This document shows positions 44,404-53,368 of a stretch of 64,000 nt of DNA, piece by piece. Below the pieces are notes generated by a model that saw only the letters and a program-made list of their open reading frames with translations, searched no databases and had not been told where the DNA came from. Position numbers and translations under genes: made by a program. Source of the stretch: Pedobacter sp. PACM 27299 (lineage in GTDB: Bacteria > Bacteroidota > Bacteroidia > Sphingobacteriales > Sphingobacteriaceae); contig NZ_CP012996.1 in assembly GCF_001412655.1 (NCBI RefSeq), positions 2,108,001-2,172,000 on the forward strand. Reading direction: 5' to 3'. The stretch's first letter is position 1; each line of letters starts with the position of its first letter.

Positions 44404-46877
44404 AGGCTTCGAATATATTGCCTCTTTCTAAGGTAGAAAAGGGCTGCATCGTTTCTATGCAAGGAGATATCACGATTGGTTATCGGCTAGGACTTCCAGA
44501 GATTTTTACACTTTCAGATCAGGAATATGAGGTTTATCACCAAAGCTGGGTAAAGGCCATTAAACTGCTACCACAGTATAGTATTTTTCATAAGCAGGAT
44601 TGGTTTACCAAGGGAAGTTTTAAAGCGAATTTCAACAATTCTGGGACAGGTTTTCTCTCGCGGTCCAGTGAACGGTTTTTTAATGAAAGGGAATGTCTGG
44701 ACCATAGCTGTTACCTCTTTTTAACCAAGAAACCTCATGGGCGCAAACTTTCTTCTTCGGTGTATAGCAATGTGCTGCGTAAATCTATTGTTCCTGCTCA
44801 GACCATTAATCCGATATTGTTGAAGGATTTTCTAGACAGTGCTGGCCAACTGGAACGTATTCTTATCGACAGTGGTTTTGTATCCTTGGCTCGCTTAAGC
44901 GATGACGAGTTAGCTGGAACGGCGAATAAGGCTGGAATCATCGAAAAATATTGCTTTTTACTCGGAGATGATCAGCGGAGTATGCTTACCGATATTCAGT
45001 TGAAGCAAGGGATTCGGGTCGGTGAAAAAAGCTGCGAATTGTACACCTTGGCTGAGGCAACAGCATTGCCACCACTTTGTGGAAGCCGAATGAATTATGA
45101 GCAGTATAGTACCGATAGAACAAAATTCAGTATTGGCTTTGCGAGTCCTTTAGGAAGTCTTTTGAACTGTAACCATATTTTGAATCAATATGTATTTATT
45201 GAGGATAGCGAGAAGACCATCACTCGTTTGGAAGCAAAGAAACTGCGTTTGCAGTCTTTGTCTGGCTATTCCAGGGAAAATGCGGTGAGTAGGGATGCGG
45301 TTAATGACTTTTTAAATGAGGCGGTGATTCATGGCAGATTGCCAGTGAAAGCCCATTTCAATGTGTTGGCCTGGTCTGAAAGCAAGACCGAGGTAGAAAA
45401 ATTGAAAAACAAAGTAGGCTCGGCAATGGCTCAAATGAGCGCGGTTTGTAAGCAGGAGACCGATGGGGCAGCACAAATCTGGTTTTCGGGGCTTCCTGGG
45501 AATCAGGCGGACTTTCCGATGAACGACACCTTCGATACGTTTTTGGAACAAGCGACTTGCTTTTTTAATCTGGAAAGCAGTTATCGCAGTAGCGTCAGTC
45601 CTTTTGGAATCCGCCTGGGGGATCGTTTAACCGGGAGGCCTGTACATGTAGATATTTCTGATGAGCCCTGGGAAAAAGGCTGGATTACCAATCGGTCTAA
45701 GTTTATCTGCGGGCCCAGTGGGTCAGGAAAATCTTTTTTAACCAATCACCTGATTAGGTCATATTACGAGCAGGGAACTGACGTAGTGATCGTGGATATT
45801 GGCCATAGCTATAAAGGCCTTTGTGATTTGGTTGGTGGCTATTATTTCACCTATACGGAAAGTGACCCCATTAAATTCAATCCTTTTTATTTGCCTGATG
45901 GGGATGTACTGGATACCGAAAAAAAGGAGAGCATCAAAACCTTGTTGCTGGCGCTTTGGAAAAAGGATGATGAACCCTACCGCAGGTCTGAATATGTAGC
46001 CATTTCCATGGCTTTGACACTGTATTTTGAGCATTTGGATCAGCAGCCTGACGTCTTTCCTTGTTTCAATAGCTTCTATGATTTTTTGAAGTCGGAATAC
46101 CTTGTGGTGCTGGAAAATGGTCGGGTGAAGGAGCAAGATTTTGATATCGGGAATTTTCTGTATGTGTTAAATCCTTATTATCGAGGTGGTGAATTTGATT
46201 ATCTGCTGAATGCGAGGGCGAATTTGGATTTGCTGCACAGGCGGTTCATTGTCTTTGAAATTGATGTGCTGAAGGATCATCCAATTTTATTTCCGGTAGT
46301 CACTTTGATTATTATGGAATTAGTCATCAGTAAGATGCGCAAGCTAAAGGGGATTCGGAAGATTTTGCTATTAGAGGAAGTCTGGAAGTCCATTGCCAAG
46401 CCAGGGATGGCAGAGCACATTAAGTACCTGTTTAAAACCATGCGCAAGTTTTTTGGGGAACCCATTGTAGTGACCCAGGAGATTGATGACATTATCAGCT
46501 CCCCGATTGTAAAAAATGCGATCATCAATAACAGCGATTGTAAGATCCTGCTGGACCAAAGTAAGTATCAAAACAAGTTCGACCAGATTCAGGAGCTCTT
46601 GGGGTTGACCGAGAAAGACAAGTCATTGATTCTTTCGATGAACAAAGCCAATGACCCCAATCGCAAGTATAAGGAAGTCTTTATTTCTCTTGGTGGTCAC
46701 AGCAAGGTATACCGGACCGAAGTTTCCTTGGAGGAATACTTAGCCTATACCACTGAGGAAAGGGAGAAGGTTCGGGTTCAGGCTTATGCCAATAAATATG
46801 GAAGCATACAAAAGGGGATTTCTGCCCTAGCGGAAGAAATCAGAAGTAAGGAACCAAAAACGGGCAGCTCATCATAA
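44397..46877 (+). CDS. traG: Conjugation ATPase TraG (VirB4 family)
   Basis: 826 residues. Walker A GPSGSGKS at 439-446, Walker B in RKILLLEEVWKSI, and the VirB4-type segment GEPIVVTQEIDDIISSPIVK. The N-terminal 430 residues match TraG N-terminal domains (YRLGLPEIFTLSDQEYEVYH). It supplies energy for channel assembly and substrate transfer, at the inner membrane. Overlap with traF shows translational coupling. Full length, no missing motif. Confidence 0.93.
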   Translation: MVEASNILPLSKVEKGCIVSMQGDITIGYRLGLPEIFTLSDQEYEVYHQSWVKAIKLLPQYSIFHKQDWFTKGSFKANFNNSGTGFLSRSSERFFNERECLDHSCYLFLTKKPHGRKLSSSVYSNVLRKSIVPAQTINPILLKDFLDSAGQLERILIDSGFVSLARLSDDELAGTANKAGIIEKYCFLLGDDQRSMLTDIQLKQGIRVGEKSCELYTLAEATALPPLCGSRMNYEQYSTDRTKFSIGFASPLGSLLNCNHILNQYVFIEDSEKTITRLEAKKLRLQSLSGYSRENAVSRDAVNDFLNEAVIHGRLPVKAHFNVLAWSESKTEVEKLKNKVGSAMAQMSAVCKQETDGAAQIWFSGLPGNQADFPMNDTFDTFLEQATCFFNLESSYRSSVSPFGIRLGDRLTGRPVHVDISDEPWEKGWITNRSKFICGPSGSGKSFLTNHLIRSYYEQGTDVVIVDIGHSYKGLCDLVGGYYFTYTESDPIKFNPFYLPDGDVLDTEKKESIKTLLLALWKKDDEPYRRSEYVAISMALTLYFEHLDQQPDVFPCFNSFYDFLKSEYLVVLENGRVKEQDFDIGNFLYVLNPYYRGGEFDYLLNARANLDLLHRRFIVFEIDVLKDHPILFPVVTLIIMELVISKMRKLKGIRKILLLEEVWKSIAKPGMAEHIKYLFKTMRKFFGEPIVVTQEIDDIISSPIVKNAIINNSDCKILLDQSKYQNKFDQIQELLGLTEKDKSLILSMNKANDPNRKYKEVFISLGGHSKVYRTEVSLEEYLAYTTEEREKVRVQAYANKYGSIQKGISALAEEIRSKEPKTGSSS

Positions 46878-46991
46878 ATCAGGCTATACCTCATTTATTT
46901 CAAACAAATTTCTAATCAGATGAAATTGTGGAATCCATTTAAAGGCCCATTGGGGCGAATGAAAAGTGTTAAAAATCTAATACATAAGACG

Positions 46992-47675
46992 ATGAAAAAA
47001 TACATGGTGGTTTTGCCGATCAGTACCATGATGCTGTTTGTCGCTTTGCCTTTAGGGGCGAGTGCACAGATAGCAGTTTTGGAAGTGATCAAGGCGGGAG
47101 TAAAAAAGGTCATTAAGGCGGTAGACTTAAAGATCCAACGCTTACAGAATGAAACGATTTGGTTGCAAAATGCCCAAAAGGTATTGGAGAACCAGCTGTC
47201 TAAGCTAAAGTTAGGAGAGATCGCAGATTGGACTTCACGACAAAAGGATTTATATAGTAATTATTATCAGGAATTATGGGAGATCAAATCTGCTATCACT
47301 TATTATAAACGGATTAAAGAACTAACGACAAAACAAATAGCCATTGTGGACGAGTACAGATGGGCTTGGAAGCTATTCCAGCAGGATCAGCATTTTTCCC
47401 CTGAAGAGTTGAGTTATATGGAAAAGGTATATGCAGGAATTTTGGATGAGAGCATTAAAAACTTGGATCAGCTTCTTTTGGTGGTGAATTCTTTTAAGAC
47501 CCAAATGAGTGATGCGGCAAGGTTGGAGATAATTAATACTGCTGCGGATCAAATGGACATTAATTTTTCGGACCTGAAAAAATTCAATACCGGGAATATC
47601 CAGATGAGTTTGAGCAGGTCTAAATCCCTGGATGAGGTCGCCACTTTAAAAGAGATTTATGGTGTTGTGCAATAA
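46992..47675 (+). CDS. traI: Conjugative transfer protein TraI
   Basis: 227 residues from ATG 46992, which gives a good signal peptide (MKKYMVVLPISTMMLFVALP, cleavage after GASAQ); an in-frame ATG at 46920 adds 24 residues. The mature part (EVIKAGVKKVIKAVDLKIQR, LQNAQKVLENQLSKLKL) is long helical and typical for Bacteroidota TraI. Periplasmic scaffold or channel subunit; exact task unknown. Followed by two shorter exported proteins of similar architecture that overlap each other. Confidence 0.85.
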   Translation: MKKYMVVLPISTMMLFVALPLGASAQIAVLEVIKAGVKKVIKAVDLKIQRLQNETIWLQNAQKVLENQLSKLKLGEIADWTSRQKDLYSNYYQELWEIKSAITYYKRIKELTTKQIAIVDEYRWAWKLFQQDQHFSPEELSYMEKVYAGILDESIKNLDQLLLVVNSFKTQMSDAARLEIINTAADQMDINFSDLKKFNTGNIQMSLSRSKSLDEVATLKEIYGVVQ

Positions 47676-48288
47676 AGGATACTCGATGCTGGTGCTGGGA
47701 GTACTGGTGTTCTCTTTTTCGGCGGAGGGGCAAACCTTTGCTGAGTTTTTTAAACAGAAAAAAACGCAAAAGCTTTATCTGCTTCAACAGATCACTGCTT
47801 TACAGTTATACGCGGGCTATGCTAAAAAGGGTTATGAAATTGTGGGATCTGGACTTGGAGTAGTACAAAGCTTTACAGGTGGCGAATTCAGCTTACATAG
47901 GGCTCATATTTCTTCATTAAAGCAGATAAGCCCTTCAGTTAGGGCTCATGTTAAGACAGAGGAGTTGACGGCTTTGCTACGTTCCATGGATCAGGCTTTT
48001 GATGGGATTCCTCTGGGTGATTTGAGGGTGTATGTCCTTGGGGTAAAGGTTCAGGTAATGGACCAGTGCCGATCGGATTTGGACGAACTACTAACGATTA
48101 TGATTTCTGGAAAGTTGGAAATGAGTGATGATGAGCGGATTTTTAGAGTCCAGAGGATTCGTCAATCTTTGGGAGAGAAATATGTATTTGTCCTGGATTT
48201 CAGTAAACAGGTCTGGTTGGTAATCCAGGGAAATAAGGAAGAACAAGAATCTATTCACCATTTAAGAAAGAGCTATGGACTCAATTAA
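47659..48288 (+). CDS. Exported tra-operon protein, TraI-like second copy
   Basis: 209 residues; the start overlaps traI by 17 bases (ATG 47686 is an alternative). Signal peptide ends near SAEGQ. The mature helical protein shares layout with the following gene (KKGYEIVGSGLGVVQSFTGG against KKGFSVISGGYDAIKNISKG; both have LRMSD or KLEMSDDE-like segments), so the two are probably paralogues, and resembles proteins annotated as TerB-like in this operon type. Role in transfer inferred from position. Confidence 0.75.
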   Translation: MVLCNKGYSMLVLGVLVFSFSAEGQTFAEFFKQKKTQKLYLLQQITALQLYAGYAKKGYEIVGSGLGVVQSFTGGEFSLHRAHISSLKQISPSVRAHVKTEELTALLRSMDQAFDGIPLGDLRVYVLGVKVQVMDQCRSDLDELLTIMISGKLEMSDDERIFRVQRIRQSLGEKYVFVLDFSKQVWLVIQGNKEEQESIHHLRKSYGLN

Positions 48289-48916
48289 AATCTTAATTTT
48301 TGGTACTACTTTTCAAATACTGTTTTTATTTTCCGGTTTAGTGAAAGCACAGTCTACTGAAGTGCAACAATTGCTGCTGAATGTAGAAAAACTAAGTCAG
48401 CTTAAGAATATCCTCACAGATATGAAAAAAGGTTTTTCAGTCATATCGGGTGGTTACGATGCCATTAAAAACATTTCGAAGGGTAATTTCTCTTTGCATG
48501 AAGTCTTTTTGGATGGTTTGATGCTGGTCAGCCCTGAGGTTAAAAAGTATAGACGTGTTGCAGATATCATTACTTATCAAAAGAAAATGGTAACGGAGTA
48601 CAAGTTGGCTTATGACCGGTTTCGATCGGCCGGGAATTTTAACCTTTCTGAACTGGATTATTTGGCTAAAGTATACCAGCAGCTCTTTGACCAGAATTTA
48701 AATAACCTGGACGCACTGATCATGGTGACGACTTCTTCAACCTTAAGAATGAGTGATGAGCAGCGGTTGCAAGCTATTGACCGGATTTTTGCAGATACAG
48801 AAGACAAACTGATGTTCTTGCGATCTTTTAATGCACAGGCTAATTTGCTCAGTGTCTATCGCGATAAGGAAAAACAGCAGATCCGCGATTCCAAGACCTT
48901 TTACAACCTTAATTAA
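48275..48916 (+). CDS. Exported tra-operon protein, TraI-like third copy
   Basis: 213 residues; overlaps the previous gene by 14 bases. Signal peptide to VKAQ (residue ~25). Helical mature part with LLLNVEKLSQLKNILTDMKK, SLHEVFLDGLMLVSPEVKKY and STLRMSDEQRLQAIDRIF, the last motif also present in traI (QMSDAARLEIINTAADQ) and in the second copy. Three overlapping genes therefore look like a tandem family. Probably periplasmic. Confidence 0.75.
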   Translation: MDSIKILIFGTTFQILFLFSGLVKAQSTEVQQLLLNVEKLSQLKNILTDMKKGFSVISGGYDAIKNISKGNFSLHEVFLDGLMLVSPEVKKYRRVADIITYQKKMVTEYKLAYDRFRSAGNFNLSELDYLAKVYQQLFDQNLNNLDALIMVTTSSTLRMSDEQRLQAIDRIFADTEDKLMFLRSFNAQANLLSVYRDKEKQQIRDSKTFYNLN

Positions 48917-48929
48917 TTCCTTATAAGTT

Positions 48930-50114
48930 ATGAAATGTAAATTTTTAATGTCCACATTAATAGTGGTTACGATCATTTTTATGCCCTGTATTTCTCAGGC
49001 ACAGGGGCTAGCAGGGCAGATTGGGGGTTTGCAGTCGGTGCTGGAAATGGTGTATGCAGAAATGCTACCGCTTTGTTCTGGGCTGATTGCCGCAGGCCGT
49101 GCAATCGCCGGGTTTGGGGCGCTATGGTACATTGCCAGCAGGGTATGGCGTCAGATGGCTGCTGCGGAAGCTATCGATTTTTATCCTTTATTACGGCCCT
49201 TTGCTCTTGGACTGGCCATCGTGCTTTTCCCTGTAGTAATAGCAGTTTTTAATGGAGTGCTTGGGTTAAGTGTTTCGGCGACGGCAGGTATGGTTAAAGA
49301 TTCAGATCAGGCGATCAAAGTGCTCTTGGATCAAAAGGAACTGGAGCTGAAAAAGTCGGTAAAGTATAAGCTGTATGTTGGAGAGGATGGGAGCGGAAAC
49401 CGAGAGCAGTGGTATAAATATACCCATCCAAAGAATGCACCTGAGGATGAGGGATGGTTGGATGGGATAGGAAATGATATCAGGTTTTGGGCGGACCGTC
49501 AGGATTATAAGATGAGACATTCTTTTAAACAGTTTATGTCGGAAGTTTTACAAGTAGTCTATCAGTCTGCTGCTTTGTGCATCAATACCTTAAGGACATT
49601 TTTCTTGATTGTACTGGCTATCCTGGGGCCGCTGGTATTGGGTTTTTCGGTCTATGATGGGTTGCAACATACGCTAACCGTTTGGATTGCACGGTACATC
49701 AACATCTTTTTATGGCTCCCGATTGCCAATATCTTCGGTACGATCCTGGGCAAGATTCAGCAACAAATGATCCGCCTGGATATTTCTGAGGTGGCCCAGC
49801 AGGGAGATACTTTTTTCAGTAGTACTGATATCGCTTATTTAATTTTTATGATTATTGGAATAGTGGGTTACTTCTGTGTACCTACAGTGGCCAATTATGT
49901 AGTGCATGCCGGTGGAGGAAATTCGATCTTAAGCAAGGTCAATACGATGGTCATTGGTGGTACTGGCGCTGTTGCAGGAGCGGCCTCAGGGGCAGGTACG
50001 GGGATGATGCAGGATGCTTTGGGGGACAAAAAATCTTCCACTTCTCAGGGGATGGCGACAGCTACGGGCAACGATTATTTCAAAGACAAATTATCTGGCA
50101 ATTCTAAAACTTAA
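48930..50114 (+). CDS. traJ: Conjugative transposon protein TraJ
   Basis: 394 residues. Signal segment, then several membrane helices (FGALWYIASRVWR; FALGLAIVLFPVVIAVFNGV; TFFLIVLAILGPLVLGFSVY; YLIFMIIGIVGYFCVPTVAN) as in VirB6-like polytopic TraJ. WIARYINIFLWLPIANIFGT is typical. It forms part of the inner membrane channel. The C-terminal 50 residues are Gly/Ala-rich. Three bases separate it from traK. Confidence 0.92.
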   Translation: MKCKFLMSTLIVVTIIFMPCISQAQGLAGQIGGLQSVLEMVYAEMLPLCSGLIAAGRAIAGFGALWYIASRVWRQMAAAEAIDFYPLLRPFALGLAIVLFPVVIAVFNGVLGLSVSATAGMVKDSDQAIKVLLDQKELELKKSVKYKLYVGEDGSGNREQWYKYTHPKNAPEDEGWLDGIGNDIRFWADRQDYKMRHSFKQFMSEVLQVVYQSAALCINTLRTFFLIVLAILGPLVLGFSVYDGLQHTLTVWIARYINIFLWLPIANIFGTILGKIQQQMIRLDISEVAQQGDTFFSSTDIAYLIFMIIGIVGYFCVPTVANYVVHAGGGNSILSKVNTMVIGGTGAVAGAASGAGTGMMQDALGDKKSSTSQGMATATGNDYFKDKLSGNSKT

Positions 50115-50117
50115 AGG

Positions 50118-50729
50118 ATGTTTACACAATTTAAAAACATTGATACGGCTTTTAGCCATATCAAAAGGTTCAGCATTTTTTTGATGCTGTTTTGCGCAGG
50201 GCTTTCTGGATTTGCGATTTATAAAAGCTATGAAGGGATCAAAGCAGCGCAGGCCAGGATTTATATTCTGGCCAATGGAAAAGCAATAGAGGTTTTTGCG
50301 GCAGAACGTAAAGACAACATAGGGGTAGAAATCCGGGATCATGTAAAAATGTTCCACCATTATTTTTTCACCCTGGATCCAGATGAAAAGGTGATCCAGC
50401 GAAATATTGCTGGGGCTTTGAATCTGGCTGATCAGAGTGCCAAAAAGGCTTATGATAACCTGAAAGAGCAGGGATTTTACAGCAATTTAATGGCCGGTAA
50501 TATTTCTCAGGAAATCCATATAGACAGCACACAGCTGGACTTAAACCAGTATCCTTTTTACTTCCGATGTTATGCCACACAGAAATTGGTTCGTTCGAGC
50601 TTTACAGTACTTCGAAAGCTCGTCACCCAGGGTTATTTGCGTAATGTATCCCGTTCAGACAATAATCCCCATGGCTTCTTGATCTTGAAATGGGAAACGA
50701 TTTCAAACCAGGACCTAATTAAACCTTAA
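50118..50729 (+). CDS. traK: Conjugative transposon protein TraK
   Basis: 203 residues; cytoplasmic N-terminus, one membrane helix (about 16-35), periplasmic domain with the TraK features VRDHVKMFHHYFFTLDPDEK-like segment (here IRDHVKMFHHYFFTLDPDEK) and LNQYPFYFRCYATQKLVRSS. VirB8-like channel component. Short spacing to traJ and to the next small gene confirms the operon. Confidence 0.92.
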   Translation: MFTQFKNIDTAFSHIKRFSIFLMLFCAGLSGFAIYKSYEGIKAAQARIYILANGKAIEVFAAERKDNIGVEIRDHVKMFHHYFFTLDPDEKVIQRNIAGALNLADQSAKKAYDNLKEQGFYSNLMAGNISQEIHIDSTQLDLNQYPFYFRCYATQKLVRSSFTVLRKLVTQGYLRNVSRSDNNPHGFLILKWETISNQDLIKP

Positions 50730-50730
50730 G

Positions 50731-50952
50731 ATGAAACGAGCTTTTAAAAATAGGACTTCTGGCGGCTTAGCTAACCCGCTGGTTCACCGAATCGCCCTGT
50801 GGGTGCTTCGCCGGCAAAGACGCTTGGCCGATTGGTTGAATGAAAAAGCGGAAAATTTAGAGATAAGAACTAAGCGATTACTGTTGGTGCTGTTTTGTGG
50901 TGTTTTTGGTAGTTACCTGCTGGATTTGCTGTTTTCTGCCTTTCTAAATTAA
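50731..50952 (+). CDS. Small tra-operon membrane protein (TraL position)
   Basis: 73 residues, one base after the traK stop. Basic N-terminal half (LRRQRRLADWLNEKAENLEI) and one C-terminal membrane helix (LLLVLFCGVFGSYLLDLLF). It occupies the place of traL between traK and traM; sequence similarity is too short to prove it. Confidence 0.75.
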   Translation: MKRAFKNRTSGGLANPLVHRIALWVLRRQRRLADWLNEKAENLEIRTKRLLLVLFCGVFGSYLLDLLFSAFLN

Positions 50953-51025
50953 TAGACCGTCGCTTCGCTCTTGCTGGGAGAAACAATTTAAATGAAATAT
51001 AATAATGACCTGATAAGATAAAACT

Positions 51026-52087
51026 ATGATGACTAAAAGATCAAAAGACAAAAGAAAAGTATTGTTGTTACTTCCGCTATTGGTACTGCCTTTTTTAGCC
51101 TTGGCATTTTATGCGATGGGTGGAGGAGGTAGAAATCATAAGGAGAAAGACCAGCAGCTGGCTGCAAAAGGAATCAATACGAATTTGCCGGATGCAAGAT
51201 TTAAAAAAACTGAACCGGTAAATAAAATGGGGTATTATGCGCAGTTAGATCGGGACAGTTCTCTAAGTGGCGGCAATAGGTTGGGAGTGATGACTCATCG
51301 CTTAGGATTTGGGGAGGTTAAACAGGAGGACCCTGCCGAGCAAATCAATTTAAAATTGGAGGCTTTGAATCGGGAACTGGAAAAACCAGAGAAATTACCC
51401 GCTGAACAGGTTAAATCTGTTCAGCAATCCAGCCAAACTACTTCCATCAAAAATGATGTAGATCGGCTGGAAGGGCTGATGAAGACCATGCAGGAAAATA
51501 AAGCCGAAGATCCGGAGATGAGACAACTCAATGGGATGTTGCAAAGCATTTTGGATATTCAGCACCCTGAACTGGTGCAGCAGCGATATAAAGAAAAGCT
51601 TGTTTCCAGTCCTGATAGTTTGTTTAGGGCAATTCCTGCGGAAATTGTAGATCAGCAAAAGGTGGTTCAGGGGGCGACGATTAAACTTCGGATTTTAGAT
51701 TCCATTACCTTAAATCATCAAAATATAGCCAAAGGCCATTTTATTTTTGGCACTTGCCGGATTATCAATCAACGGCTCCTGCTGGATATCAAAAATATAC
51801 GTGTAGGGACTTCTATTATCCCAGTGGATTTGTCTGTCTATGCATTGGATGGAATGCCAGGAATGTATGCTCCCGAGGCCATGATTACCGAGAGCTTGAA
51901 CGGAGGGATAGACAATGCCGCTCGAGGTATGGGCTTGTCTGGCTTTGATCAGAGTTTAACTACACAGGTGGCTGGAGCTGGGCTGGATGCGGCTAAATCA
52001 TTGCTGAGTAAGAAAGTCAGACGGATTAAGGTGAAACTGAAGGCAGGTCAACGCGTACTACTAAAAAATAATAAACCAGAAAAATGA
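51026..52087 (+). CDS. traM: Conjugative transposon protein TraM
   Basis: 353 residues. Basic N-terminus, one membrane helix (VLLLLPLLVLPFLALAFYAM), then the Gly-rich GGGGRN and DARFKKTEPVNKMGYYAQLD, all typical. The C-terminal domain (VVQGATIKLRILDSITLNHQ; KGHFIFGTCRIINQRLLLDI) is the conserved VirB10-like beta part. It links inner and outer membrane parts of the channel. No TraN-like gene follows, which is unusual. Confidence 0.9.
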   Translation: MMTKRSKDKRKVLLLLPLLVLPFLALAFYAMGGGGRNHKEKDQQLAAKGINTNLPDARFKKTEPVNKMGYYAQLDRDSSLSGGNRLGVMTHRLGFGEVKQEDPAEQINLKLEALNRELEKPEKLPAEQVKSVQQSSQTTSIKNDVDRLEGLMKTMQENKAEDPEMRQLNGMLQSILDIQHPELVQQRYKEKLVSSPDSLFRAIPAEIVDQQKVVQGATIKLRILDSITLNHQNIAKGHFIFGTCRIINQRLLLDIKNIRVGTSIIPVDLSVYALDGMPGMYAPEAMITESLNGGIDNAARGMGLSGFDQSLTTQVAGAGLDAAKSLLSKKVRRIKVKLKAGQRVLLKNNKPEK

Positions 52088-52198
52088 TTGCCTGTAGCGT
52101 ATGTGAGTTTTCTAGGGCTTACTCCAAAAGGCCAGACTCATAACAACTCCTAGAGAAGGACATAAATTCAATAAGATCAACTTTTTAAAACAGGAAAA

Positions 52199-53179
52199 AT
52201 GAATTTAAATAATTTAGAAGCTCTTAAACTGGAAATGAAAGCTTTGGGCTTTGGGGATAAAATCATCACGTTGATGGAAGAACAAATGAGGAATAATATT
52301 CCAAATTTCACGCTGGATGAGCGGTTCCTTGGTGGAAAAGGGCAAGTGGATTTGACTTTGTATTTTAAACAGTCTAGTAATAGTGAATACTATTACATGA
52401 ACCGATTTGAGGCTTACCTTCATAAGGGGACTCCTTTGGAACAAGGGCAAAAGTATCTATTGATTACTAAAGATGCTGATGGAAGAAATCAGTTTAAAAA
52501 GTTGGAAAATGTAGCAGAGGCCATTACTTTGTTTAAAAATAATACGGGCAATTGTGAACTGGCTATCGGCAAGGATATAGGGCATAAAATACCCCTGGTG
52601 ATAATGGAAGAGGGTAAGGTGAATTATCTGACTAAAGATTTTCAACAGACTTTTTATGCGCCACCAATCCCTCAGACGTTTTGGGTAGATCATGGAAAGG
52701 GTTATACCGCTGAACAGGCGGTGAATTTGATGCAGGGGAGAGCAGTTTACCGGGATGACTTGCTGAGCAGGGATGGTCATCAGTATAAAGCCTGGATGGT
52801 ATTAGATGTAGATAAACCAAGGGATAGGTACAATAACTTTACGATGCGGCAGTTCATGGATCCGAATTATGGGTTTGATTTGAAGAGATCTTTAAATGAG
52901 TTTAAGATTAAAGATTTAGAGGACCCCAAAAAGGCGGAGAATTTAGAGCTGTCGTTAAGGAATGGGAATCGCCCGATTGTTACTGTAGAAAAAGGCGGCG
53001 AGCAGACGAAGGTATTTGTGGAAACGGCAGTGCGTTATGGCAAAATCAATTTCTTTGATTTGGATGGTAAGTCAGTAAAACGAGAGGAGCTGCTAAAGGT
53101 GCCAGCATTAAATCAGGGGTTGGTTAAAGAAAAAAGGATTGGAAAGGGAGTTGAAGAAGGAGTGGGGATCGAGAGGTAA
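52199..53179 (+). CDS. DUF3945-like protein in place of traN
   Basis: 326 residues, no signal peptide. The second half carries the DUF3945 signature: NLMQGRAVYRDDLLSRDGHQ, KAWMVLDVDKPRDRYNNF, and DPNYGFDLKRSLNEFKIKDL. Such domains occur in Bacteroidota mobile elements, often repeated in longer proteins beside topoisomerase genes; one copy is seen here. Function unknown, possibly DNA handling in the recipient. Last gene of the tra operon; a strong terminator follows. Confidence 0.75.
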   Translation: MNLNNLEALKLEMKALGFGDKIITLMEEQMRNNIPNFTLDERFLGGKGQVDLTLYFKQSSNSEYYYMNRFEAYLHKGTPLEQGQKYLLITKDADGRNQFKKLENVAEAITLFKNNTGNCELAIGKDIGHKIPLVIMEEGKVNYLTKDFQQTFYAPPIPQTFWVDHGKGYTAEQAVNLMQGRAVYRDDLLSRDGHQYKAWMVLDVDKPRDRYNNFTMRQFMDPNYGFDLKRSLNEFKIKDLEDPKKAENLELSLRNGNRPIVTVEKGGEQTKVFVETAVRYGKINFFDLDGKSVKREELLKVPALNQGLVKEKRIGKGVEEGVGIER

Positions 53180-53212
53180 AGAGTTGGTTGGAAGCTAGGA
53201 CCTACGACATTT

Positions 53213-53257
53213 AAGAGGTTGTATCATCGGTAAAAAGATGATCAACCTCTTTTGTTT
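53213..53257 (+). terminator. Strong terminator of the tra operon
   Basis: AAGAGGTTG + ATCATC pairs with GATGAT + CAACCTCTT, 15 pairs with one bulged base, loop GGTAAAAA, then TTTTGTTTTT. Confidence 0.92.
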
Positions 53258-53368
53258 TTACTTAGATTAGTAGGAGCTATTAGATGAAATTTGATAAGCG
53301 AAGAGGCTAAACAGCTAATTAGCATTTCTCGGTATTGATGTTTAGATTTAGGCCGTTTAAACACTTTT

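Noticed and set aside
52199..53179. traN at the place after traM
   Set aside because: No signal peptide and a DUF3945-type sequence instead.
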